Assembly: GCA_037200385.1 (NCBI GenBank)
Contig: JBBCGL010000001.1
Location: 4,944,786-5,008,785, forward strand
Source: Rhizomicrobium sp.
Lineage (GTDB): Bacteria; Pseudomonadota; Alphaproteobacteria; Micropepsales; Micropepsaceae
Direction: 5' to 3'
DNA length: 64,000 nt
Each line of letters begins with the position of its first letter. Position 1 is the first letter of the stretch. Position numbers and translations under genes: made by a program. The notes below the pieces were generated by a model. It saw nothing but the letters and a program-made list of their open reading frames with translations, was not told the origin of the DNA and searched no databases. Shown one piece after another: positions 10,145-18,092 of this stretch.

Positions 10145-11326
10145 GCCGGCACCGCCAGGAGTTTGGGCAGGCGGATGAGGTTGTAGGCGGACAAGGCCAT
10201 GACGAAGGTGGCATTGACACGCGCCAGCCCACGGACCTTGACCTTGGCCAAGCCGGCCGATGCCTTGATCCAACCGAACACCTCTTCGATGCGCTTGCGG
10301 CAGACTTGGCTCACGGCATAACCGCAATGGCGCAGCGTCCGGTTGTCGATGGCCGTCTTGCGCGGCTTGCCGGTCTTGCTCAAATGCCCATCGATGGCGA
10401 CGTGCGGCGTGATCGCGCGCGCCCTAAGCGCCTCGACGAAGGCCTCCACGTCATAGGCCTTGTCGGCGCCTAGCGTGATCCGCCGTCGTCGCCGGGGACG
10501 ATGGCGATCCACCAGCGTCAGCGCTTGGTCCCGTTCGGCCATGCCGTTGGCTTGGCTCGCCTGGCCTAAGACCGCCAGGCCGTGGCGGTTCTCCATCAGC
10601 GCATGCCCCATGTAGCAGAGCTTGGCCGGCTGGCCATCGCCCTTCTTGTAGAGCTTGGCCTCAGGATCGGTCGTGCTCTCATGGGTCTCGTTGGAGCGTT
10701 TCTCCTTGTGGAAGCTGCGCTCGGCGTTGCGGCCCGGACCATCCTGGTCGTTGTCGGCGCCGTCCTTCCTGCGGAAGCTCTTGAGCGAAGCCCACGCCTC
10801 GATCAGCGTCCCATCCACCGAGAAGTGCTCGCTCGACAGAAGCCGCTTCACTCGAGGCTGAGCCAGGATCGCGTTCAGGAACTTGGCCGCGATGTCACCT
10901 TGAAGCAGCCGATCCCGGTTCTTCGAGAACACCGAGTGGTCCCATGCCGGATCATCCACCCCAAGCCCGACGAACCAGCGGAACAGAAGGTCAAACTCTA
11001 TCCGTTCCATCAGCAGCCGCTCCGAGCGCACACCGTAGAACGCCTGCAACAGCGTCGCCCGCAACAGCTTCTCCGGCGCGATCGAGGGACGGCCAAAGTC
11101 CGTGTAGAGCTCGTCGAAGTCCTTCGACAGATCCATCAACGCCGCGTTCGCAATTTCCCGGATCACCCGCAGAGGATGGTCATGGCGAACCCGGGACTCC
11201 AAATCCACGTAACTGAACAGCGCCCCGGACCGCTCGTCGCTTCCACGCATCGTCCATCCCTCGGCCGACCCGCCCAAAGGGAATCACGATCCCAAACGCG
11301 CCGCCAGAGACTTCTTCAACAGCCTG
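9834..11326 (-). mobile_element. IS5-group insertion sequence, 1,493 bp
   Basis: The ends are 19-bp perfect terminal inverted repeats beginning CAGGCTGTTGAAGAAGTCT (9834-9852 and 11308-11326). The empty site is available in the second tandem copy at 19700-19703, so both boundaries and the 4-bp CTAG duplication are exact. The element carries a DDE transposase and a small overlapping second gene, both on the minus strand. It landed 2 bp upstream of the AGGAGG ribosome-binding site of the gene at 11342, separating that gene from its upstream immunity gene. Its presence in copy 1 only shows that it arrived after the 8.4-kb duplication. Confidence 0.95.
10141..11277 (-). CDS. IS5-family transposase (DDE, DUF772-type N-terminus)
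   Basis: The 378-residue protein has the N-terminal DUF772-like region (SPEKLLRATLLQAFYGVRSE-type segment, then LLFRWFVGLG) and a DDE catalytic core. The core shows D in HFSVDGTLIEAW, D in LGADKAYDVEAF and E in RIEEVFGWIK. It would cut at the 19-bp inverted repeats of the surrounding element and insert at CTAG. It appears intact. The start at 11277 could be moved a few codons inward (MRGSDERSG). It lies antisense to the flanking toxin genes. Confidence 0.93.
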   Translation of the reverse strand: MGGSAEGWTMRGSDERSGALFSYVDLESRVRHDHPLRVIREIANAALMDLSKDFDELYTDFGRPSIAPEKLLRATLLQAFYGVRSERLLMERIEFDLLFRWFVGLGVDDPAWDHSVFSKNRDRLLQGDIAAKFLNAILAQPRVKRLLSSEHFSVDGTLIEAWASLKSFRRKDGADNDQDGPGRNAERSFHKEKRSNETHESTTDPEAKLYKKGDGQPAKLCYMGHALMENRHGLAVLGQASQANGMAERDQALTLVDRHRPRRRRRITLGADKAYDVEAFVEALRARAITPHVAIDGHLSKTGKPRKTAIDNRTLRHCGYAVSQVCRKRIEEVFGWIKASAGLAKVKVRGLARVNATFVMALSAYNLIRLPKLLAVPA

Positions 11327-11341
11327 CTAGGAGGTTGGCAG

Positions 11342-11743
11342 ATGTATCGTATTGGCCGTGCGCTTTGGCTATGCGCAGCGTTCGTTATCGCCAGCCCAGT
11401 TGCGTCACTGGGAGCAGAGAGTTACGAGCAATCAATCGCCCCATTTAACAGGGCGCTAGCGCGGATTTGCCCGGCAAAGCACCTTGAAAATCTGAGTCCT
11501 GGCTTTCTCGATGTTGTAATCCAAGATTATCTCCGACAACTGCCGGCGCGCGAGGAAGATCGCATTCAACGTGCTGCGCAGCCGATGTGTGTTGAAAGCC
11601 ACGCGGGGGTATCTTGCGCAAATATTGGTTACATCCGGGCGGCCAGAAAGCTTCAGTTTACGACTCGGCTCGCTAAGGCTGCATGTGAATCTGGATATGT
11701 TTGCAGCACAAAATTTGCTGATTGCATGAGCGTCAAGAAATAA
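11342..11743 (+). CDS. Small secreted protein, possible second immunity or adaptor
   Basis: The 133-residue product starts with a clear signal peptide (MYRIGRALWLCAAFVIASPV, cleavage near SLGA-ES). It has several cysteines in the mature part (ICP, PMC, VSC, KAAC, YVC, DCM), which suggests disulfides in the periplasm. AGGAGG lies 7 bases before the ATG. In the undisrupted copy (19715-20116) it follows the first secreted gene after about 120 bp, so both may belong to one toxin/immunity operon. Here the IS separates them. No family is recognised; a role in immunity is inferred only from position and export. Confidence 0.7.
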   Translation: MYRIGRALWLCAAFVIASPVASLGAESYEQSIAPFNRALARICPAKHLENLSPGFLDVVIQDYLRQLPAREEDRIQRAAQPMCVESHAGVSCANIGYIRAARKLQFTTRLAKAACESGYVCSTKFADCMSVKK

Positions 11744-11744
11744 T

Positions 11745-12398
11745 TTGGTGCGAAAAATAGCGGTGCGCACGCTCCAGGAACGCTGGGACAGATGCTTCGA
11801 GACGCTCTCGATGAGCGCGCCGGAAGGCACGTTTGAATCGCTCGTGGAGCGCTACGGCGAGCCGCACCGGGCCTATCACACGCTGCAACATATCGGGGAA
11901 TGCTTCGCACAATTTGACCGCGTTCACGACGCGCGCGCGCCGGGTGAAGTGGGGTTGGCGTTGTGGTTCCACGACGCGATCTACGATCCGCGCGCGTCCG
12001 ATAATGAGGCGCGCAGCGCGCAATGGGCGCGCGCCGTGCTCGTTGAATCCGGCGCGCCGGCGACAACAATTGAAGCGGTTGAGCGCCTGATATTGATGAC
12101 ACAGCACGACGCCACGCCGCAGGACCATGACGCGCAGATCGTCGTCGATATCGATCTGTCGATCCTCGGCGCCGACGAGAATCGATTCCAGGAATACGAG
12201 GTTCAGGTGCGCCGTGAATATCAGTGGGTGGAAGAAAATGCGTTCCGACGCGGGCGAACCGATGTGCTGCAAGCCTTCTTGAATCGTCCGTTCATCTACA
12301 GCACGGCCGACTTCCGCGCGCGCCTGGAGGCGAGCGCCAGGAGCAATCTGACACGCTCGATCGCAGCTCTCTCCGGCGACTCCACGACAAGAAATTGA
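11745..12398 (+). CDS. HD-domain metal-dependent phosphohydrolase (COG4339-like)
   Basis: The protein shows the arrangement of predicted HD-superfamily hydrolases: AYHTLQHI near residue 43, WFHDAIYD near residue 75 (the HD pair) and a later conserved D in VVDIDLSILG. No substrate is known for this family with certainty. The start is uncertain: TTG at 11745 or GTG at 11748, or ATG at 11811. An upstream start is favoured because a diverged remnant at 31257-31310 conserves WDRCFEALS, which lies before the ATG. It sits 1 base after the secreted gene and is the last gene before the mobile replication/integration module. The remnant downstream of another RHS module suggests it is an old neighbour of RHS loci rather than part of the integrase core. 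Confidence 0.82.
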   Translation: MVRKIAVRTLQERWDRCFETLSMSAPEGTFESLVERYGEPHRAYHTLQHIGECFAQFDRVHDARAPGEVGLALWFHDAIYDPRASDNEARSAQWARAVLVESGAPATTIEAVERLILMTQHDATPQDHDAQIVVDIDLSILGADENRFQEYEVQVRREYQWVEENAFRRGRTDVLQAFLNRPFIYSTADFRARLEASARSNLTRSIAALSGDSTTRN

Positions 12399-12434
12399 GC
12401 GCAGATCGACGCTGAACCGACGCATCGGTCGCAC

Positions 12435-12548
12435 GATTTTGCGTGTTCGAGAGATCGAATCCGGTGCGGATTTTGCGCGTTGGACGACGTGAATCCGGCA
12501 CTGAATCGACGCTCCGGCGACGCGATTTTGCGCGTGATTTTTGCGCGC
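12435..12548 (+). repeat. Four iteron-like GATTTTGCGCGT repeats
   Basis: GATTTTGCG-type units lie at 12435, 12469-12480, 12524-12535 and 12536-12548, all in the same orientation. Between them GAATCCGG occurs twice. The units are AT-rich against a GC-rich background and lie just upstream of a regulator/primase/integrase module. That would fit replication iterons or regulator sites. The block is repeated unchanged at 20808-20921. Confidence 0.5.
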
Positions 12549-12636
12549 GGGCGGTGCTGCCGGCGGCGGCGATCGCAGCCGTGAGGAGAAGGTGATCGCA
12601 GGAGGTGGTGCGTGGGGGGGGGTGGAACTTTTGGAG

Positions 12637-12727
12637 GGCAAGATAAAAGGACCGCCACACGAATGTGGCTAAGTGGTTGTCTGCACATCATTTTTTATGG
12701 CACCAACGGCCTCGCCGATGGTGCCAT
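12637..12727 (+). other. Conserved two-hairpin motif, candidate structured RNA
   Basis: GCAAGATAAAAGGA is followed by a hairpin (CCACA-CGAA-TGTGG, 12655-12668), then TTGTCTGCACATC and a T6 run, then a second hairpin (GGCACC 12699-12704 with GGTGCC 12720-12725). A copy at 43492-43591 keeps the two unpaired blocks but has entirely different paired bases. Strand is taken from the U-run. Also present at 21010-21100 in the tandem copy. Confidence 0.45.
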
Positions 12728-12860
12728 CGTGGGCTGGCTGGCACGTAAGCGATTGATTTTATTAGCCGCGCGTGGGTGGCAGGCTGGCGGCAACGTGGTG
12801 CCGGAATGCATTTAAGCCGCTGAATCATTGATGTTTTGGATGGTGCCGCCGAATGGTGCC
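12697..12860 (+). repeat. Cluster of TGGTGCC repeats in the non-coding region before the Xre gene
   Basis: TGGTGCC occurs as ATGGCACC (12697, inverted), ATGGTGCCAT (12718-12727), GTGGTGCC (12795), TGGTGCC (12841) and ATGGTGCCAT (12852-12862). The rest of the 12399-13026 gap holds the iteron-like block, the hairpin motif and a GC-rich stretch (12880-13020) in which I see no gene. The repeats may be regulator or replication-protein sites. Confidence 0.4.
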
Positions 12861-13026
12861 ATGCGAGGGCCAGACCGGGTCCGCACCGTCAAGCCCGCGC
12901 GGCTGCGCCGCGCCCTTCGGCTCCGCTTCGCTGGCGCTGCGCTCCGGGGCATTGACGGCACGGCCCCGGCCTGGCTTTGGGCTTGGAAGCGCTTCGCGCG
13001 GATCAGCAGCGCGGGCGCTGCTCGAT

Positions 13027-13431
13027 CTACTCGGCGGCGTCAGCCGTCGTGTTCGCCTGCAAGGCGGTATCGATCATCTGCATGATGAAGCGCTGGCGCG
13101 ATCGAGGCAGGCGCTGGATGCGCTCGATCTGTTGCAGGAGCTTGGGCGCAGGCCCGCGCCGGGATGGCCGCGAGGCATCGCCGAGCAAGTCCTCAACGCT
13201 GACGGCGAGCACATGGGCGAGCCGGGGAACCAGCGCAGCGGCCACGCGGACCCGGCCGACCTCGTAATGGGCGAGCGTTTGCTGCGCGATCCCCAGCTCC
13301 TCGGCGAGCTGGACCTGAGTCATGTTCTGGGCTTTGCGCGCTTCGGCGATTCGAGCGCCGAGCGCCTCGTAAAAACGCATGTCGTTCACGCCCACGGAAC
13401 TGTCCTGCGATGACGGTAGCGCTTCCAGCAT
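13027..13431 (-). CDS. Xre-family helix-turn-helix regulator of the mobile element
   Basis: The 134-residue protein has a Cro/CI-type HTH around residues 20-75 (ALGARIAEARKAQNMTQVQL, then LGIAQQTLAHYEVGR). The C-terminal tail is helical and basic. AGGAG lies 9 bases before the ATG. It is transcribed divergently from the primase-integrase operon, and a perfect 15-bp palindrome lies in the shared control region. It probably represses replication/integration of the element, as such regulators do in phages and integrative elements. It is identical at 21400-21804. Confidence 0.88.
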   Translation of the reverse strand: MLEALPSSQDSSVGVNDMRFYEALGARIAEARKAQNMTQVQLAEELGIAQQTLAHYEVGRVRVAAALVPRLAHVLAVSVEDLLGDASRPSRRGPAPKLLQQIERIQRLPRSRQRFIMQMIDTALQANTTADAAE

Positions 13432-13561
13432 AGCGGCGGTCTCCTGAAGGGCCGAGTTGACTCAACTCTCTACAAGAGTAGCCTCCTGTCCAGTTGTTTT
13501 GTCGATTCCCCTCTTGACAGGTTTTTGCGAGGGGTCGGTTTTTGAGCACGGGGAACCCCTG
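13432..13561. promoter_or_regulatory. Divergent control region with palindromic operator candidate
   Basis: Between the Xre gene and the primase gene lie GAGTTGA-C-TCAACTC (13454-13468, perfect palindrome), TTGACA at 13514-13519 as a possible -35 box, and an inverted pair CCCCTC/GAGGGG around it. No convincing -10 box is seen. The palindrome is the best candidate for the Xre binding site. Confidence 0.45.
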
Positions 13562-16500
13562 ATGGCGCGCATCGCCGAATCGGAGCTGGAGCGGCTGAAA
13601 AGGGAGGTGTCGGTCGCGCGGCTGATCGAGGAGAGCGGGATCGCGCTTACGAAGCGGGGCAAGGACATGGTGGGGCTGTGTCCGTTCCACCAGGACGACA
13701 CGCCGTCGCTGACAGTGACGCCGGAGAAGAACCTGTTCCATTGCTTCGGCTGCGATGTGGGCGGCGGGCCGATCGACTGGATGATGAAGAAGAACGGGGT
13801 GAGCTTCCGCCACGCGGTCGAGCTGCTGCGGGAAGGGGTGGCTTCGATCACGGACGGGCCGGTGAAGCAGACACGGGTCCGCGCGCTGCCGGCGCCGGTC
13901 CGGTTCGACGCCGACGACCAGGCGCTCTTGAACCAGGTGATCGGCTACTACCACGAGACCCTGAAGCAATCGCCCGAGGCGCTCGACTATCTGCGCGCGC
14001 GGGGCCTGGTGCATCCCGAGCTGATCGAGCGCTTCAAGCTGGGCTATGCGAACCGGACGCTGGGGCTGCGCTTGCCGGAGAAGACACGCAAGGCCGGCAG
14101 CGAGGTCCGCACCCGTCTCGAAAAGCTCGGTCTCTACCGCGCGAGCGGACACGAACACTTCAACGGCAGCCTTGTGTTCCCGGTGCTGGACGAGCGCGGC
14201 GACGTGCAGGAAGTGTACGGCCGCAAGATCGCGAACAATCTTCGCGCCGGCACGCCCAAGCATCTGTATCTGCCCGGCCCGCACAAGGGCGTGTGGAATC
14301 TCGACGGCCTGGCGGCGGGCCGTGGCGAGATCGTCGTCTGCGAGGCGCTGATCGACGCGGCGACGTTCTGGTGTGCCGGCTATCGCAACGTGACGGCGGC
14401 GTATGGCGTCAACGGCTTCACGCAAGATCACCTCGCCGCCTTCCGCCGTTACGGCATCACGCGCGTGCTGATCGCGTTCGACCGCGACGACGCCGGCGAG
14501 CGCGCGGCGAACGAACTGGCTGAGCAGCTCATCAAGGAAGGTCTGTGCTGCTATCGCATCGAGTTCCCCAAGACGATGGACGCCAACCTCTATGCGCAGA
14601 AGGTGGCGCCGGCCTCGCGCTCGCTGGGTGTGCTGATCCGCAAGGCATCGTGGCTGGGCCAGGGCAAGGCGCCGAAGCTGACGAGCGCGCCGGCCGACGA
14701 GCTGGAGGCGGTATTGTCGAAGCCGATCGACGCCGCACCAACAGCAGCAGCTAAAGAAGAAATTGAACCGAGTTCTTCTTTAGCTGCCTTGTCCGTCGCG
14801 CCGGCCGACATGCCGCCGCTTCCAGAGCCGACGATCGCAACGCCGCTGCCGCCTGGTCCGGCCGACGATCCGGTGCTGAAGAAGACGGCCGAGGAGCTGG
14901 TGCTGATGCAGGGCGACCGGCAATACCGGATACGCGGGTGGATGAAGCCGCTCAACCCGGAATCGATGAAGATCAATCTGCTCGTTCATCGCGGCGAGCG
15001 CTTCCATGTCGATACGTTCGATCTCTACAACGCCAAGGCGCGCACGAGCTTCATCAAGCAGGCGGGCATCGAGCTGGGCGAGGCCGAGGACACGATCAAG
15101 CACGATCTCGGCCGCGTGCTGCTCAAGCTGGAAGCGTTGCAGGACGCCGAGCTGGTCAAGGTGCTGAAGAAGGACGAGCGGCCGGCGCTCACCGAAGAAG
15201 AACGGCGCGACGCGCTCGCGCTTCTGAAAGACCCTAAACTGATGGAGCGCATCCTGGCCGACTTCGAGGTGTGCGGCGTCGTCGGCGAGGAGACCAACAA
15301 GCTGACGGGATACCTGGCCTGCGTCTCGCGTCTGCTGGATCGGCCGCTGGCGGTGATTATCCAGTCGAGTTCGGCGGCCGGCAAATCCTCGCTGATGGAT
15401 GCGGTGCTGGCGCTGGTGCCGGCCGACGCCCAGGTGCGCTACAGCGCGATGACGGGCCAGAGCCTGTTCTACATGGGCGAGACCAACCTCAAGCATCGCA
15501 TCCTGGCGATCGCGGAGGAGGAAGGGGCGCAGAGCGCGGGCTATGCGCTGAAGCTGTTGCAGTCCGACGGCGAGGTGACGATCGCCTCGACCGGAAAGGA
15601 TCCAACGACGGGGCTGTTGGTGACGCACGAGTACCGGGTCGAAGGGCCGGTGATGCTGTTCCTGACGACGACGGCGATCGACATCGACGAGGAATTGCTC
15701 AACCGCTGTCTCGTTCTCACCGTCAACGAGAGCCGCGAACAGACGCGCGCGATCCACGTGTTGCAGCGTCGCCGGCAGACGCTGGAAGGGTTGCTCCAGG
15801 AGGAAGATCGCCGGGCGATCGAGAAGCTGCATCGCAACGCGCAAGGTCTTCTGGAGCGGCTGGCCGTCGTCAATCCGTTCGCCGACCAGCTCTCGTTCCT
15901 GGACGACAAGACGCGCACCAGGCGCGATCACATGAAGTATCTGACGCTGATCAAAGCGATTGCGCTGCTGCATCAGCATCAGCGCAAAATCCAGACGGTC
16001 GAGCATCGCGGAAGGCCGCTGCGCTATGTGGAAGTCGAGGCGTGCGACATCGCGCTCGCCAACCGCTTGGCGCATGAAGTGCTGGGCCGCACGCTCGATG
16101 AGCTGCCGCCGCAGACGCGGATGCTGCTTGAGACTCTCCATAAGTGGGCGCGCGCCGAATGCGAGACGCGCGCCGTCAAACGCTGTGACTTCCGCTTCGG
16201 CCGGCGCGAGGTGCGCAGCATGACGGGGTGGAGCAACACGCAATTGGGCGTGCATCTCTCCCGCCTGGTCGAGCTCGAATACGTCATCGCCCATCGCGGG
16301 GCACGCGGCACGAGCTTCTCTTACGAGCTGATTTACGACGGCGCGGCCGACAACGGGCCGGGCCTGTGCGGCCTGATCGACGTGGCATCGCTGATCGCAA
16401 ATGAGGGTACGACAGCGAGTGTACGGGGGGTGAGGGGTGGGTTTACGGGATCAAAACGGCCTCAAAACGGGGCCATTGCGGGGGGTGTACGGTCCCACAA

Positions 16501-16732
16501 AACCGCTGCAACGCCTTCTGCCGCACCGTCTTCTGACGAATCCGTCGCGAACGGCGCTGAAACGCACATTATAGAGAGTGCGTCGTCTGTCGTGTCATAC
16601 GTCAATGGCTCGTCACACACGCACGCATCGCGCGCGGAATCTTCTTCTTTAGCTGCTTCTCCCTTAGCTGCTCTGGCGGCTGAAGCAGACCTGTCCGCCG
16701 TAGCTCAAGGAGCGAAGGCGGATGCCGCTTAA
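13562..16732 (+). CDS. CHC2/TOPRIM primase fused to an ATPase (element replication protein)
   Basis: From ATG 13562 the product is 1,056 residues. The chosen start begins MARIAESELERLK; an upstream in-frame extension has no homology-like content. The CHC2 zinc finger has C40, H43, C61 and C64 (CPFH...CFGC). TOPRIM follows with E261 (VCEALID) and the D307-R-D-D acidic cluster. After an Ala/Pro-rich hinge containing a 15-bp DNA palindrome comes an ATPase with Walker A (SSSAAGKSS, K608) and Walker B-like ILAIAEEEG. A winged-helix-like region and a low-complexity Ser/Ala tail end the protein. This primase-plus-helicase layout suggests it primes and unwinds the excised element's own DNA. It overlaps the integrase gene by 11 bases. 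Identical copy at 21935-25105. Confidence 0.88.
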   Translation: MARIAESELERLKREVSVARLIEESGIALTKRGKDMVGLCPFHQDDTPSLTVTPEKNLFHCFGCDVGGGPIDWMMKKNGVSFRHAVELLREGVASITDGPVKQTRVRALPAPVRFDADDQALLNQVIGYYHETLKQSPEALDYLRARGLVHPELIERFKLGYANRTLGLRLPEKTRKAGSEVRTRLEKLGLYRASGHEHFNGSLVFPVLDERGDVQEVYGRKIANNLRAGTPKHLYLPGPHKGVWNLDGLAAGRGEIVVCEALIDAATFWCAGYRNVTAAYGVNGFTQDHLAAFRRYGITRVLIAFDRDDAGERAANELAEQLIKEGLCCYRIEFPKTMDANLYAQKVAPASRSLGVLIRKASWLGQGKAPKLTSAPADELEAVLSKPIDAAPTAAAKEEIEPSSSLAALSVAPADMPPLPEPTIATPLPPGPADDPVLKKTAEELVLMQGDRQYRIRGWMKPLNPESMKINLLVHRGERFHVDTFDLYNAKARTSFIKQAGIELGEAEDTIKHDLGRVLLKLEALQDAELVKVLKKDERPALTEEERRDALALLKDPKLMERILADFEVCGVVGEETNKLTGYLACVSRLLDRPLAVIIQSSSAAGKSSLMDAVLALVPADAQVRYSAMTGQSLFYMGETNLKHRILAIAEEEGAQSAGYALKLLQSDGEVTIASTGKDPTTGLLVTHEYRVEGPVMLFLTTTAIDIDEELLNRCLVLTVNESREQTRAIHVLQRRRQTLEGLLQEEDRRAIEKLHRNAQGLLERLAVVNPFADQLSFLDDKTRTRRDHMKYLTLIKAIALLHQHQRKIQTVEHRGRPLRYVEVEACDIALANRLAHEVLGRTLDELPPQTRMLLETLHKWARAECETRAVKRCDFRFGRREVRSMTGWSNTQLGVHLSRLVELEYVIAHRGARGTSFSYELIYDGAADNGPGLCGLIDVASLIANEGTTASVRGVRGGFTGSKRPQNGAIAGGVRSHKTAATPSAAPSSDESVANGAETHIIESASSVVSYVNGSSHTHASRAESSSLAASPLAALAAEADLSAVAQGAKADAA
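14747..14787. repeat. Perfect 15-bp inverted repeat inside the primase gene
   Basis: GCAGCTAAAGAAGAA (14747-14761) and TTCTTCTTTAGCTGC (14773-14787) form a perfect stem around an 11-base loop. The same 15-mer recurs at 16642-16656, and shorter TTAGCTGC/AGCTGCTAA units recur at 16664-16671 and 17860-17948. It lies in the flexible Ala-rich hinge of the protein, where DNA-level constraint is tolerated. Also at 23120-23160. Confidence 0.6.
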
Positions 16733-17852
16733 GGGCGCGCGCCATTCGCACAAGGGCATCTACCACCCCAAGAGAGCGCCGGTGGAATGGTCGGCAGACG
16801 CGGGCGAGCCGGAGAGTCTGTGGGCCTACACGCAGCGCTTCACGCGCTGGCAGATGGAGCGCAACTACTCCCATCACACCTACGAGAATCGCGAACGCAC
16901 GCTGCGCGCCTTCGCCGCCTGGTGCGCGGAGCGCGGTCTGGTGCGGCCGCAGGAGATCACCAAGCCGATCCTGGAACGCTGGCAGCGTCATCTCTATCTG
17001 CACAGGAAACCGAACGGCGAGCCGTTGTCGGCGCGCAGCCAGATCGCGCACACCGATCCCTTGAAGGCGCTCTTCAAGTGGCTCGCCCGCGAAAATTACA
17101 TCCTCTACAACCCCGCTTCCGATCTGCAATTGCCGCGCATCGGAAGACGACTCCCGAAACATATTTTGACCGTGACGGAAGTCGAAAAGGTGCTGGCGGT
17201 GCCGAAAACATCGACGCCAGTCGGCATCCGCGACCGCGCGATGCTGGAGACGCTGTACTCGACGGGCATGCGCCGGCAGGAATTGATCGAGCTGAAACTC
17301 CACGATGTGGATGCCGGGCGCGGCGTCGTTCTGGTGCGCGAAGGCAAGGGCCGCAAGGACCGGATGATCCCGATCGGCGTGCGCGCGCTCGCCTGGATCG
17401 ACAAATATCTGGACGATGTGCGGCCCGATTTTACCTCCGGCGCCGACGACGGCACGCTGTTCCTCAGCGTCACGGGCACACCGTTCAAGCCCAATCGGCT
17501 GGCCGAGATCGCGCGGGCCTGCATCGAGCAGGCGAACATCGGCAAGCGCGGTGCCTGTCACATCTTCCGCCACACGATGGCGACTCTGATGCTGGAGAAC
17601 GGCGCCGACATCCGCTACATCCAGGCGATCCTGGGCCACACCGATCTCTCCACCACCGAGCTTTACACGCAAGTCTCGATCAAGAAATTGAAGGCCGTCC
17701 ACACCGAAACACATCCCGGAAAGCCGATCGGCAAGGCCGACCGCTACGAGCCGAAAGGCGATTTATCCGTCGATGCCGACGCCGCAGATGACCTCCTGGA
17801 GGTGCTGGAAATGGAAGCAAACGAGGAGGACGGCCGCCCCGAATCCTGTTAA
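16722..17852 (+). CDS. Tyrosine recombinase/integrase (XerC/D-like)
   Basis: The 376-residue protein has an N-terminal SAM-like core-binding domain (about 30-130) and a complete catalytic domain: R184 (TGMRRQEL), K209 (GKGRKD), H280 and R283 (HIFRH), H306 (LGHTDLS) and nucleophile Y315 (TELYTQV). It is the last gene of the operon with the primase and lies next to the right end of the repeated unit, as integrases normally do. It is the probable agent that placed the element at the GQTIG codons of RHS genes. Copy 2 differs by one substitution near the C-terminus (P to S). Confidence 0.92.
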   Translation: MPLKGARHSHKGIYHPKRAPVEWSADAGEPESLWAYTQRFTRWQMERNYSHHTYENRERTLRAFAAWCAERGLVRPQEITKPILERWQRHLYLHRKPNGEPLSARSQIAHTDPLKALFKWLARENYILYNPASDLQLPRIGRRLPKHILTVTEVEKVLAVPKTSTPVGIRDRAMLETLYSTGMRRQELIELKLHDVDAGRGVVLVREGKGRKDRMIPIGVRALAWIDKYLDDVRPDFTSGADDGTLFLSVTGTPFKPNRLAEIARACIEQANIGKRGACHIFRHTMATLMLENGADIRYIQAILGHTDLSTTELYTQVSIKKLKAVHTETHPGKPIGKADRYEPKGDLSVDADAADDLLEVLEMEANEEDGRPESC

Positions 17853-18092
17853 ATTGAGAGCTGCTAAACGAGCTGCTTGGGGTGACGCTCGGTACACGGA
17901 ATCCGTCTTACAAACTTCTTGCTTAGCTGCTGTTCTGAGCTGCTAAAGCGATCATCGCACACGCCGGAAAAGGCGCATCAGGGGGTCAAAATTGCAGGCC
18001 GCGCTCGCATCGAGAGCAACGCGATTTAAGCCGTTGATCGCCTTCGGCGATCTGGAATCTGGCGCTCGAACCCGTGTCAGGGTGTTGAGTCT
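17853..18092. other. Right end of element copy 1 with AGCTGCT repeats
   Basis: This is the 240-base stretch between the integrase stop and the junction with copy 2. It holds repeated AGCTGCT units (GAGCTGCTAAAC near 17859, ACGAGCTGC near 17868, TTAGCTGC 17923-17930, GAGCTGCTAAAG 17937-17948) and a palindrome GATCGCC-TTC-GGCGATC near 18037. After a purine-rich CAGGGGGTC a TTG-initiated frame opens at 17992 and runs into the next RHS tail. The repeats are reasonable candidates for integrase arm sites. Confidence 0.5.

Larger units (their letters stand above)
8223..18092 (+). mobile_element. Toxin-carrying integrative element, copy 1 (with IS5 insert)
   Basis: The unit runs from the GQTIG codons of the RHS gene to the last base before the next GQTIG. 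It holds the toxin CT, secreted proteins, HD hydrolase, iteron-like repeats, Xre, primase and integrase. After removal of the IS (1,497 bp including its duplication) it matches copy 2 with a constant offset of 8,373 bp. The only differences I see are one integrase codon and a few bases after the integrase stop. A circular form through recombination of the two GQTIG sites would be expected. Confidence 0.75.

Noticed and set aside
12612-13413. Plus-strand frames 12612-12815, 12828-13085 and 12853-13413
   Set aside because: They cover the repeat/hairpin region and the antisense of the Xre gene; no plausible domain or start signal.
14780-16294. 504-codon minus-strand frame opposite the primase gene
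   Set aside because: Composition (Arg/Gln/His-rich) is that of an antisense shadow; the plus strand encodes an intact primase-ATPase with all motifs.
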